A stretch of 64,000 nt of DNA from an uncultured Acetatifactor sp. Lineage in GTDB: Bacteria; Bacillota; Clostridia; Lachnospirales; Lachnospiraceae. The translations under genes were made by a program, and so were the position numbers. Positions 1-7,737 of the stretch are shown piece by piece. A model generated the notes under the pieces. That model was not told the origin of the DNA. It did no database searches and worked only from the letters and a program-made list of their open reading frames with translations. Every line of letters begins with the position of its first letter. Within the stretch, counting starts at the first letter, position 1. The stretch is from positions 24,579-88,578 of the forward strand of contig CAJUCT010000003.1 in assembly GCA_910585015.1 (NCBI GenBank), in the 5' to 3' direction.

Positions 1-798
1 AAAGTGTATGCGGTACGCAGTGGAAAAGTCATAGGGATACTGGACAGCTGGGATGCCTGCAGGGAGGCGGTGGAAGGATATCCGGGAGCGGAGTATAAGA
101 GTTTTAAGTCTCTCGAGGAAGCCAAAGCCTATATGGAGGGGACTGCCGACACGAAAGGGACGGCTGTGCAGGAGGACTTTCAGAAGGAGGAGATAAAGCC
201 TCTGCGGGAGAAGTCAGGCGCTGATGACGGCAAAGCTTCCAAAAAGAGAAAAGCCGCTGACACTGGCAGGAAGAAAGAAGTGATGCCGGACCGGGAGAAG
301 CGTCCCAGGGGGATGGGAGATCCCCAGGGAGGCCTGGTGGCCTATGTGGACGGAAGCTATGACCACAGCATCAAAAGATATGCCTTTGGCTGTGTTTTTA
401 TCCTGCCGGACGACACGGTTTATGTGGAAAACGGCAGCGGGAACAATCCCGACACGGCCCAGCACCGCAATGTATCCGGGGAGATGCTGGGGGCCATGTA
501 TGCCGTGAGATGGGCTGTCAAAAACGGGTTTTCACGGATTGAACTGCGCTATGACTATGAGGGAATTGAAAAATGGGTGACCGGCGCTTGGAAAAGCAAG
601 ACGGAACTCACCCAGAAATACGCGGCGTCCATGAGGCGCTGGATGGGGAGTATCCAGATGGGCTTCACCAAGGTGGCGGCCCACACCAATGTGTATTATA
701 ATGAGTTGGCTGACCGGCTGGCAAAAGACGGCCTGTGGGAGAAGGAAGAAATTCCCGACGTGTGGCGGATGGAGGAGATGGATCCATGGGCGGAGTAA
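1..798 (+). CDS. Ribonuclease H with viroplasmin-like N-terminal domain (5' end cut off)
   Basis: This protein cleaves the RNA strand of RNA:DNA hybrids. The reading frame is open at the first base; the first visible codons (KVYAVRSGKVIGI) match the start of a viroplasmin/RNase HI N-terminal domain, so only a few residues are missing. A charged linker (about residues 48-110) leads to the RNase H fold. The four acidic catalytic residues are visible in order: D in AYVDGSYD, E in SGEMLGAMYA, D in LRYDYEGIE and D in NELADRLAKDG. The final 13 bases overlap the next gene, suggesting co-translation. The family call is firm; the exact start is outside the window. Confidence 0.9.
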   Translation, partial: KVYAVRSGKVIGILDSWDACREAVEGYPGAEYKSFKSLEEAKAYMEGTADTKGTAVQEDFQKEEIKPLREKSGADDGKASKKRKAADTGRKKEVMPDREKRPRGMGDPQGGLVAYVDGSYDHSIKRYAFGCVFILPDDTVYVENGSGNNPDTAQHRNVSGEMLGAMYAVRWAVKNGFSRIELRYDYEGIEKWVTGAWKSKTELTQKYAASMRRWMGSIQMGFTKVAAHTNVYYNELADRLAKDGLWEKEEIPDVWRMEEMDPWAE

Positions 799-1601
799 AC
801 AGAGAGGTGCAATCTTCCAGCGCCGGCGGCAACAAAGGGACACAGGGGCCGGGCGGCAAAGAGAGTAAGGTGAGGCTGAATAAATATCTGGCGGATCACG
901 GCGTGTGCTCCAGGCGGGAGGCGGATCGGCTGATTGCACAGGGACGGGTCGAGGTAAACGGACGGACTGCAGCCACGGGCTGCAAGGTTACGGAGCAGGA
1001 CAGCATTGCGGTGAACGGCAGACAGCTGCAGGGAAAACCCAAAAGAGCGGTGCTGGCCTTTTATAAGCCGGTGGGCGTGACCTGCACGGAGCAGGATAAA
1101 CATGCGGAGAAGATCATCAATGACTATGTGCAATATCCTGTGCGCGTCACTTATGCAGGGCGCCTGGACAAGGACTCTGAGGGTCTGCTGCTGCTTACCA
1201 ATGACGGGAATTTGATCGAAGCTGTCATGCGGGGAGCCCATAAGCACGAAAAGGAGTACACTGTCAAGGTCAATCGGGAGATTGAACCTCCGTTTCTGGA
1301 AAAAATGGCAGCAGGCGTATATCTGCCGCAGCTGAAGCAGACCACCAGACCCTGCGAAATCCGGCAGACGGGCAAATACACAGTCCGGATCATCCTGACC
1401 CAGGGACTTAACCGACAGATCCGGCGGATGTGCAAAGCCTGCGGCTATGAGGTAAAGCAGCTTAAGCGCGTCCGGATCATGAACATCCGGCTGGAAAAAC
1501 TGACGCCCGGAAAATACAGGGAAGTGAAGGGGCAGGAGTTGGAGCAGCTGTACCGGGAGGCCGGGCTGGCGTTATGTAGTCAGGTTACTCGGCAGTTTTA
1601 A
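786..1601 (+). CDS. rluF: 23S rRNA pseudouridine synthase, RluF type
   Basis: It converts a uridine of 23S rRNA to pseudouridine. An S4 RNA-binding domain comes first (VRLNKYLADHGVCSRREADR), followed by the RsuA/RluB/E/F catalytic domain with the active aspartate in AGRLDKDSEGLLLLTNDG and the family motif LNRQIRRMC. The C-terminal stretch KRVRIMNIRLEKL is closer to RluF than to RluB. The start at 786 is chosen because GGAGG lies 10 bases upstream and residues before it are low complexity; an in-frame GTG at 735 would add 17 residues inside the upstream gene. The uridine target is inferred from similarity only. Confidence 0.85.
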   Translation: MGGVNREVQSSSAGGNKGTQGPGGKESKVRLNKYLADHGVCSRREADRLIAQGRVEVNGRTAATGCKVTEQDSIAVNGRQLQGKPKRAVLAFYKPVGVTCTEQDKHAEKIINDYVQYPVRVTYAGRLDKDSEGLLLLTNDGNLIEAVMRGAHKHEKEYTVKVNREIEPPFLEKMAAGVYLPQLKQTTRPCEIRQTGKYTVRIILTQGLNRQIRRMCKACGYEVKQLKRVRIMNIRLEKLTPGKYREVKGQELEQLYREAGLALCSQVTRQF

Positions 1602-1654
1602 CTGTTAAGCAGTATAAGCTCCTAAGAATTTTAATATGGAAAGGAAAATAAATC

Positions 1655-3610
1655 ATGGCAGCAGAAAAGTTGAACCGGATCAAGGAATTGACAGAGCTTT
1701 TGGGCAGGGCTTCCAGGGCATATTATGCCCAGGATCAGGAGATCATGAGCAATTTAGAATATGACAGGCTCTATGACGAACTGGAGCGGCTGGAACAGGA
1801 GACCGGGATTATCCTGGCGGGCAGCCCCACGCAGCATGTGGGGTATGAGGCCGTGGATGAACTCCCCAAGGAGGCCCATGAATCCCCCATGCTTTCCCTG
1901 GATAAGACCAAGGATCGCGAGGAACTGCGCTCCTGGCTGCAGGGTCAGCCTGCAATAATGAGTTGGAAACTGGACGGATTGACGATAGTGCTGACATATC
2001 GCGACGGAAAACTGGAAAAAGCGGTAACCCGGGGCAACGGCGAGGTGGGCGAGGTCATCACCGGCAATGCCAGGACTTTCATCAATCTGCCGCTGAATAT
2101 AGGATTCCGGGGAGAGTTGGTGCTGAGAGGGGAGGCGGTGATCAGCTATCCGGACTTCGAGTGGATCAACAGCCAGATCGAGGATGTGGACGCCCGGTAC
2201 AAGAACCCCCGGAACCTGTGCAGCGGATCCGTGCGCCAGTTAAGCAACGAGATCACCGCTCAAAGGAAAGTGCGGTTCGTGGCATTTAACCTGGTGCGGG
2301 CCGAGGGCGTGGATTTTGCCAATTCCAGAGAGGCGCAGTTTTCTTTTCTGGAGGAACAGGGCTTTGAGGCAGTGCAGAGAGTTATGGTGACAGAGGACAC
2401 CATATTGGAGGCCATTGAGGATTTTGCCCGACGGGTGGAAACTTATGAGATTCCCTCGGACGGCCTGGTGCTGACTTATGAGGATATTGCCTACGGGCAG
2501 TCCCTGGGCCGCACAGCCAAATTTCCCCGGCATTCCATCGCCTTTAAATGGGCGGATGAACTGCGGGAGACCACATTGAAGGAGATCGAGTGGAGTCCCA
2601 GCCGGACCGGGCTGATCAACCCGGTGGCAATCTTTGAGCCGGTGGAATTGGAGGGCACCACTGTGAGCCGGGCTTCGGTTCACAATATCAGCATTCTGCG
2701 GGGCCTGAAGCTGGGGATAGGAGATCGGATCACCGTGTACAAGGCCAATATGATCATTCCGCAGATCGCGGAGAATCTGACGGGGAGCGACAATGTGCAG
2801 ATCCCGGAGACCTGCCCTGTCTGCGGCGCCCCCACGGAGATCCGCCAGGTGGCGGACGCCCAGAGTCTGTACTGCACTAACGAGGACTGTGACGCCAAGA
2901 AGATCAAAGCGTTTACCCTGTTTGTCAGCCGGGACGCCATGAATATAGACGGCCTGTCCGAGGCGACCCTGGAAAAGTTTTTGAGCAGCGGATTTTTACA
3001 TGAATTTGCGGATCTGTATCATTTGGACCGCTACCATGAGGAGATCACAACCCTGGAGGGATTTGGGGAGAAATCCTATCAGAACCTGCAGGGCAGCATA
3101 GAGAAATCCCGTGAGGCCACGCTGCCCCAGGTGATTTATGCCCTGGGTATCGCCAATATCGGCGTGGCCAATGCCAAGATGCTGTGCAGACATTTTGACT
3201 ATGATCTGGAACAGCTGATGCAGGCGGATGAGGAGGAACTGGGGGCCATCGAGGGTGTGGGAGAGGTGATTGCCACCGCCTTTGTGGAATATATGCGCAG
3301 TGAGGAGAACGTGCGGAAAATTCGGAATCTGATGGAGGAACTGCGGATTCAGGCGGTGCAGGTAGCCGCGGAGCAGAATCTGGCGGGCAAGGGTTTCTGC
3401 ATCACGGGAAGCCTAAACCACTACAGCAGCCGCAACGAGTTAAAGGACGTGATTGAGCAGCGGGGCGGCAAGGTCACGGGCAGCGTGACCTCCAAGACGG
3501 AGTGCCTGATTAACAATGATATCGCCTCCAATTCCTCCAAGAATAAAAAAGCCAAGGAATTGGGCATCCCTATCTTGACAGAAGAGGATTTTATGGCAAA
3601 ATACTTATAA
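1655..3610 (+). CDS. ligA: NAD+-dependent DNA ligase LigA
   Basis: It seals nicks in duplex DNA using NAD+ in replication and repair. At 651 residues it is full length. Visible in order are the NAD-binding Ia domain (AYYAQDQEIMSNLEYDRLYDE), the adenylation motif KLDG with the nucleophilic lysine at residue 105, an OB fold, a four-cysteine zinc finger (CPVCG...CTNEDC), helix-hairpin-helix repeats (LEGFGEKS, IEGVGEVIA) and a C-terminal BRCT domain (FCITGSLNHYSSRNELK). The residue two before the nucleophile is serine (MSWKLDG), where most LigA proteins have glutamate (CELKxDG). This makes it a somewhat divergent LigA; a second copy elsewhere is possible. Confidence 0.93.
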   Translation: MAAEKLNRIKELTELLGRASRAYYAQDQEIMSNLEYDRLYDELERLEQETGIILAGSPTQHVGYEAVDELPKEAHESPMLSLDKTKDREELRSWLQGQPAIMSWKLDGLTIVLTYRDGKLEKAVTRGNGEVGEVITGNARTFINLPLNIGFRGELVLRGEAVISYPDFEWINSQIEDVDARYKNPRNLCSGSVRQLSNEITAQRKVRFVAFNLVRAEGVDFANSREAQFSFLEEQGFEAVQRVMVTEDTILEAIEDFARRVETYEIPSDGLVLTYEDIAYGQSLGRTAKFPRHSIAFKWADELRETTLKEIEWSPSRTGLINPVAIFEPVELEGTTVSRASVHNISILRGLKLGIGDRITVYKANMIIPQIAENLTGSDNVQIPETCPVCGAPTEIRQVADAQSLYCTNEDCDAKKIKAFTLFVSRDAMNIDGLSEATLEKFLSSGFLHEFADLYHLDRYHEEITTLEGFGEKSYQNLQGSIEKSREATLPQVIYALGIANIGVANAKMLCRHFDYDLEQLMQADEEELGAIEGVGEVIATAFVEYMRSEENVRKIRNLMEELRIQAVQVAAEQNLAGKGFCITGSLNHYSSRNELKDVIEQRGGKVTGSVTSKTECLINNDIASNSSKNKKAKELGIPILTEEDFMAKYL

Positions 3611-3686
3611 GAGTTATGCCCTGGATGGCAGCATGACTGTGAAAGGATACACCCGGGGAGTGGGATAAGGAGAGGAGTATAGGGTT

Positions 3687-4595
3687 ATGCCGATTAAGAC
3701 ACAGAGTGATCTCCCTGCAAAGGAGATATTGGAAAATGAAAATATATTTGTGATGGATGAGAATCGTGCCATGCATCAGGATATTCGTCCACTACAGGTC
3801 ATGATTTTGAACATCATGCCGGTGAAGCAGGACACAGAATTGCAGCTGCTGCGGGCTTTGTCCAATACGCCGCTGCAGGTGGACGTGACTTTTTTGAATG
3901 TGAAAAGTCATATCTCCATTAACACATCTGCCAATCACTTGAATAAGTTCTATACTTCGCTGGATGAGGTAAGGGAACGGAAATTTGACGGTCTTATCAT
4001 TACCGGCGCCCCGGTGGAGGATATCACTTTTGAGGAGGTGGACTACTGGGACGAGATCTGCGAGATCATGGACTGGGCGGAGGAACATGTGACCTCCACT
4101 CTGCATATCTGCTGGGGGGCCCAGGCGGGTTTTTACCATTATTACGGCATCAATAAGCGAGGACTCTCGGAGAAGCTTTTCGGGGTGTATGCCCACAAAG
4201 TGTCCAACCGGAAGATTCCGCTGGTCAGAGGTTTTGACGATATTTTTCTGGCGCCCCACAGCCGCCACACAGAGACTCCGGCGGAGGCCATCCATGCCTG
4301 TCCGGAGCTGACCGTGCTGGCGGAGAGTGAGGAAGCGGGGGTATTTCTGGCCATCGCCCAGGGCGGGAAGAAGATTTTTGTCAACGGCCACCCGGAGTAT
4401 GATCGCTATACTCTGAATAATGAGTACCACCGTGACCTGGACAAGGGCCTGCCCATCCATGTGCCCTACAATTATTACCCGGATGACGATCCCAGTCAGA
4501 GGCCCCTGCTGCAGTGGCGGTCTCACAGCAACAATCTTTACAGCAACTGGCTCAATTATTATGTATACCAGACCACTCCTTACGAATGGCTGTAA
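3687..4595 (+). CDS. metA: Homoserine O-acyltransferase MetA, predicted acetyl-CoA type
   Basis: It acylates the hydroxyl of homoserine in methionine biosynthesis, in the cytoplasm. The 302-residue length and sequence fit the MetA family: nucleophile Cys142 in LHICWGAQAG and the His/Glu pair in VNGHPEYDRY. Residue 111 is glutamate (ITGAPVE), where the E. coli succinyl-transferring enzyme has glycine (GAPLG). In characterised MetA proteins such as that of Bacillus cereus, Glu111 goes with acetyl-CoA use, so O-acetylhomoserine is the predicted product. An AAGGAGAGGAG site precedes the ATG. No methionine riboswitch is visible in the 76 bases upstream. Confidence 0.93.
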   Translation: MPIKTQSDLPAKEILENENIFVMDENRAMHQDIRPLQVMILNIMPVKQDTELQLLRALSNTPLQVDVTFLNVKSHISINTSANHLNKFYTSLDEVRERKFDGLIITGAPVEDITFEEVDYWDEICEIMDWAEEHVTSTLHICWGAQAGFYHYYGINKRGLSEKLFGVYAHKVSNRKIPLVRGFDDIFLAPHSRHTETPAEAIHACPELTVLAESEEAGVFLAIAQGGKKIFVNGHPEYDRYTLNNEYHRDLDKGLPIHVPYNYYPDDDPSQRPLLQWRSHSNNLYSNWLNYYVYQTTPYEWL

Positions 4596-4702
4596 AGCAT
4601 GGAAACTATTGCTGACGCTGTAGAAACGCTCAATCTCGGCAATGTTGGAAAACGCCGTGGTTAAGATAGGGAAAGGAATTATATGAAAAAATTTTTGGGC
4701 TT

Positions 4703-5194
4703 TTGATTACTTCACTTTTTTTGCTATCGGGATGCTCTCAAAATGCATCAGACAAGGCTAATGTAAATTATCCATATGAGATTACAGATGGCATATCCAC
4801 ATTATCTTATTATGATACCGAAGATGCCATTAGTATAGATGACTTTACAATATTGGAATACAGCGCGGACAATATTATTGGGATCCGCAATCGAAGCGAT
4901 AACTGCATTATAGTCAGAGACGGTGTGATTCGAAGTATTTTTATTGTTGACGAAGATATAGTAACCTATAAAGGCATATCTGTTGGGGACAGCGTTGATA
5001 AAATAGAGAACGCATTTAGCAAGGAGTATCAATTACAGGATAGCTATAGCATTATTTATAATGAAGATGCGGAAGAAGTATCAATAGAGCAGGAAAAGGA
5101 AGAAAATTGGATCTGGATCATATATTACACAGATGGAACGGAAATAACTTCCATCCAAATATATGATGCTAAATTTGCGACTACATTACTATAG
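4703..5194 (+). CDS. Small lipoprotein of unknown function; start region frameshifted
   Basis: The frame encodes a hydrophobic segment ending in a lipobox (LFLLSGC), then about 150 acidic, Tyr/Ile-rich residues with no domain I recognise. It is AT-richer than its neighbours. A well-placed site (GGGAAAGG) precedes an ATG at 4683 whose frame stops after seven codons (MKKFLGF). One extra base in the A6-T5-G3-T4 stretch (4686-4704) would restore MKKIFGLLITSLFLLSGC, a textbook lipoprotein signal. As read, translation would need the TTG at 4703, which lacks both a good ribosome site and a positively charged N-terminus. It is a sequencing error, a recent mutation or a slippage switch. Confidence 0.6.
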   Translation: MITSLFLLSGCSQNASDKANVNYPYEITDGISTLSYYDTEDAISIDDFTILEYSADNIIGIRNRSDNCIIVRDGVIRSIFIVDEDIVTYKGISVGDSVDKIENAFSKEYQLQDSYSIIYNEDAEEVSIEQEKEENWIWIIYYTDGTEITSIQIYDAKFATTLL

Positions 5195-5288
5195 GCAGGT
5201 CCGGAATGTATTTGATTTGAGCTATAGCGCTCATAATTGCACATTCAGAAAATGACTCTGCACATTATTAAACCCAGGAGAATATACC

Positions 5289-6668
5289 ATGCAGATTTTT
5301 TTATCACACTCCTCCAAGGATGCCGTCATTGCCGGGCAGATTTGTGAGCGGCTCGAGAAAAACGGTGCCAAATGCTTTATTGCGCCCAGGGATATACGGC
5401 CAGGAAAAGAATATGCGGAAGAGATTATCAACGGCATAGACAAGTCGGCGGCAATGGTCCTGCTGATGTCCCAGAATGCCAACAGTTCCCCTCATGTATT
5501 GCGGGAGGTGGAACATGCGGTCAGCAGCGGTACGCCCATCTTGGTGTATAAGATGGAGGAAGTTGCGCTCTCTAAATCCATGGAATACTTTCTGATGACA
5601 CACCAGTGGATCAGCGCCAAGCCCCGGGAGGATTATGCCGATATTGTGGCGTTTGCGCAGAATTTGGCGAAGGAGGAGAATACAAAACAGGACGAGGCAG
5701 GCGCGAAGAATGCGAAGAACAGCGCTGGTAAGAAACATGGCGGCGCCGCCGGGCGTAAAGCGGGGATTTTTGCGGCGGCAGCAGCAGTTGTGCTTGGGAT
5801 TGGGGCATTTGCTTACTTTGCCATACAAAAGCCCGGGGCGGCGGAGAATAAGCCAGAGCCGGTTTCCGTTCAGGTAGGAGAGACGGTGCTGTTTGGAAAC
5901 TATCTGAATGAGGACATTGAGTGGCGTGTGCTGCGGATTTCCGAGGACGAATCGCAGGCGGTTCTGGTTTCTTCCCATATTTTGACTATGAAGGCGTATG
6001 ACGCGGCGGAGAGCGGACGCTATAATTATGACGGGGACAAGGATTATTGGACCAGGGAGTTCAAGACGGATGACGATATGGCGCTTCAGGCACAGGTGCG
6101 CGGCAACAGTGATTGGAGTGTCTCCAATCTGAGGGCATGGCTGAACGCCGATACCGAGGTCGTTGTCTATTCCGATCAGCCGCCGGTGGGGACGGCTATG
6201 GCGGAAAAGAAAAACGGCTATCAGAATGAACCGGGATTTCTCTGGGGTTTTACGCAGGAGGAATGCGACGCAATTGTGGAGACGGAGCTTGTGACGAAGG
6301 GAAATGCGCTTTCAGAGTCAGGCAGCGTGACTACCCATGACAGGGTGTGGCTGCTATCTTTGGACGAGCTTGCATGGTTTGACGAGGCGGGCATGAGCAA
6401 GTACGCATCCCCTACAGAGGAGGCGGTCTTGCAGGATCAGAGCAACTGGTATAGCTTGGACTGCGATACCTACGGAGTCGAGTATCATAGCTGGTGGCTC
6501 CGCGAACCGGTGCCGGAAACGGCAAGTCTCTGCTATCTTGTGAATAACGGCTATGTGGAAAATGCCACCAGGCAGGAAAACGTGGGCCTGGAAGGGTTCG
6601 GCGTACGCCCGGCGCTGGTTGTGGATTTGCGCCTGGTCACATTCCGCGGGACGGAGAAGGGGGAATAG
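5289..6668 (+). CDS. Membrane-anchored TIR-domain protein with C-terminal DUF6273-like domain
   Basis: Residues 1-125 form a TIR domain (MQIFLSHSSKDAVIAGQICE, FIAPRDIRPGKEY) with the ExxxA motif E73-A77 (LREVEHA), where NAD-cleaving TIR enzymes carry their catalytic glutamate. A Lys/Ala/Gly linker (130-157) and one transmembrane helix (about 158-179) follow. The remaining 275 residues, predicted outside, look like the DUF6273 family: EWRVL near the start, then RAWLN, WWLREP and GVRPALVVDL at the end. The inside-TIR/outside-sensor layout suggests signalling, defence or host interaction; none is shown. It appears to stand alone. The AGGAG site before the ATG supports this start. Confidence 0.8.
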   Translation: MQIFLSHSSKDAVIAGQICERLEKNGAKCFIAPRDIRPGKEYAEEIINGIDKSAAMVLLMSQNANSSPHVLREVEHAVSSGTPILVYKMEEVALSKSMEYFLMTHQWISAKPREDYADIVAFAQNLAKEENTKQDEAGAKNAKNSAGKKHGGAAGRKAGIFAAAAAVVLGIGAFAYFAIQKPGAAENKPEPVSVQVGETVLFGNYLNEDIEWRVLRISEDESQAVLVSSHILTMKAYDAAESGRYNYDGDKDYWTREFKTDDDMALQAQVRGNSDWSVSNLRAWLNADTEVVVYSDQPPVGTAMAEKKNGYQNEPGFLWGFTQEECDAIVETELVTKGNALSESGSVTTHDRVWLLSLDELAWFDEAGMSKYASPTEEAVLQDQSNWYSLDCDTYGVEYHSWWLREPVPETASLCYLVNNGYVENATRQENVGLEGFGVRPALVVDLRLVTFRGTEKGE

Positions 6669-6704
6669 CAGAGCAAAACCTATAGTTGATTAACACGACT
6701 CCTT

Positions 6705-6738
6705 ATCCTTTGACCTGAAGGATATTATCCTGTATGCT
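6705..6738 (+). promoter_or_regulatory. Sigma-A-type promoter with inverted repeat over the -35 box
   Basis: TTGACC (6710-6715) and TATGCT (6733-6738) are separated by 17 bases and lie about 60 bases upstream of the XRE gene. The inverted repeat ATCCTT-7-AAGGAT (6705-6710 and 6718-6723) overlaps the -35 box. It looks like a dimeric operator, plausibly for autoregulation by the HTH protein encoded downstream; that link is inference. Confidence 0.6.
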
Positions 6739-6768
6739 TATGATCAGAAAGAAACTATATTATGGTAT

Positions 6769-6784
6769 GCCCGCCGCGGCGGGC
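6769..6784 (+). repeat. Perfect 16-base GC palindrome before the XRE gene
   Basis: GCCCGCCGCGGCGGGC is its own reverse complement and ends just before the GAGAGGAG ribosome site of the XRE gene. In RNA it would form a short, very stable hairpin; in DNA it could bind a dimeric regulator. There is no U run, so it is not a classical terminator. Confidence 0.6.
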
Positions 6785-6798
6785 GGAGAGGAGTCGAG

Positions 6799-7737
6799 AT
6801 GGAATACAGCAGAATTTCTATGGGAAAGAGGATTTGCTCGCTTCGCGAGGCAAAGGGAATGACACAGGAGCAGCTGGCGGAGGTTTTGTGCGTGAGCCCG
6901 GCGGCGGTGTCGAAGTGGGAGAGGAATCTGGCTGTCCCCAGCGTGGAGATGCTCTGGATGCTGGCGGATTATTTTGGCTGTACCATAGACGAACTGGTGG
7001 GACGCAGACAGGAACAGCTGGAACGGGTAGGCATCTATGATGAGAAAAAACTCCGGCTGGTGGATATAGCGGGCGATCTGCTGCGGTGCAGCCAGGTCAG
7101 CAGACAGCAGGGGCTTCTGGCCTTGGAAGGGGAGATTGCAGGTTTTCAGGGAGACAGCGAGTTTCTGCCGTTTGCGATTCGGTATATTCTGCAGGCGTTC
7201 ATGAAGCAGATGGACGCGAGCAGGATTGTTTTTCTGCTGCACAACTACGCGGGGACTCTGCCGGGAGCGCAGAATGAGGGACCCATGGTGGTGGCCGCTT
7301 TGGAGGCCATTGTCTCCGGAGAATCAACGGATCTAATAAAGGAGATCATCGCCTCTTACATAGGCATGGATTATTGGGAGAAAATAGTAGGAGATAAGTC
7401 TCTGCAGGACAGAAGGGACGAGATTCTAAAGCGGTATCTGGACAAGAAGCAGTATTCCGCGGCCACGGACCTTCTGGAAACTTTTGTGGAGTTGGGAGAC
7501 TTTGAGATCCAGACCATTTTGCGGAATCTGGAAAGTGATGTGCTCACAGCGGCTTTGCGCGGCGCTTCGGGAGCGGTGGCAGTCAGATTCCTGGCCAATC
7601 TGGCGGATCGGGTACTGGCTTTTATCAGCGAGGATATGGACAACTGGAAAGGAACGGAGGAGGAGATTCTGGAGGCCCAAAGGAAAGTGGCGGAAATCAA
7701 AAATCGTTGTTGTAAAGGAGATATGGATGAAAAATAG
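6799..7737 (+). CDS. XRE-family regulator with MotA-like and FliG-C-like C-terminal regions
   Basis: Residues 8-67 are a clear Cro/C1-type HTH (LREAKGMTQEQLAEVL, VSPAAVSKWERN). Residues 223-302 align with the C-terminal torque domain of the FliG encoded at 31347-32357: IQTILRN against IQQVLRN, an EDM match and EAQRKVAEI against EAQQKIVNI. Charges matching the torque helix are kept as Arg254, Arg271, Glu278 and Asp279. Residues 93-110 (QVSRQQGLLALE) match a short MotA cytoplasmic motif (NVARKEGLLSLE); this part is weaker. The gene overlaps the next by 11 bases. The HTH call is secure, the FliG-C relation likely, and the function unknown. It may be a regulator that senses or imitates stator-rotor contact. 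Confidence 0.8.
   Translation: MEYSRISMGKRICSLREAKGMTQEQLAEVLCVSPAAVSKWERNLAVPSVEMLWMLADYFGCTIDELVGRRQEQLERVGIYDEKKLRLVDIAGDLLRCSQVSRQQGLLALEGEIAGFQGDSEFLPFAIRYILQAFMKQMDASRIVFLLHNYAGTLPGAQNEGPMVVAALEAIVSGESTDLIKEIIASYIGMDYWEKIVGDKSLQDRRDEILKRYLDKKQYSAATDLLETFVELGDFEIQTILRNLESDVLTAALRGASGAVAVRFLANLADRVLAFISEDMDNWKGTEEEILEAQRKVAEIKNRCCKGDMDEK

Noticed and set aside
3611..3686. Possible methionine riboswitch or T-box before metA
   Set aside because: The gap is only 76 bases and shows no S-box or T-box signature.
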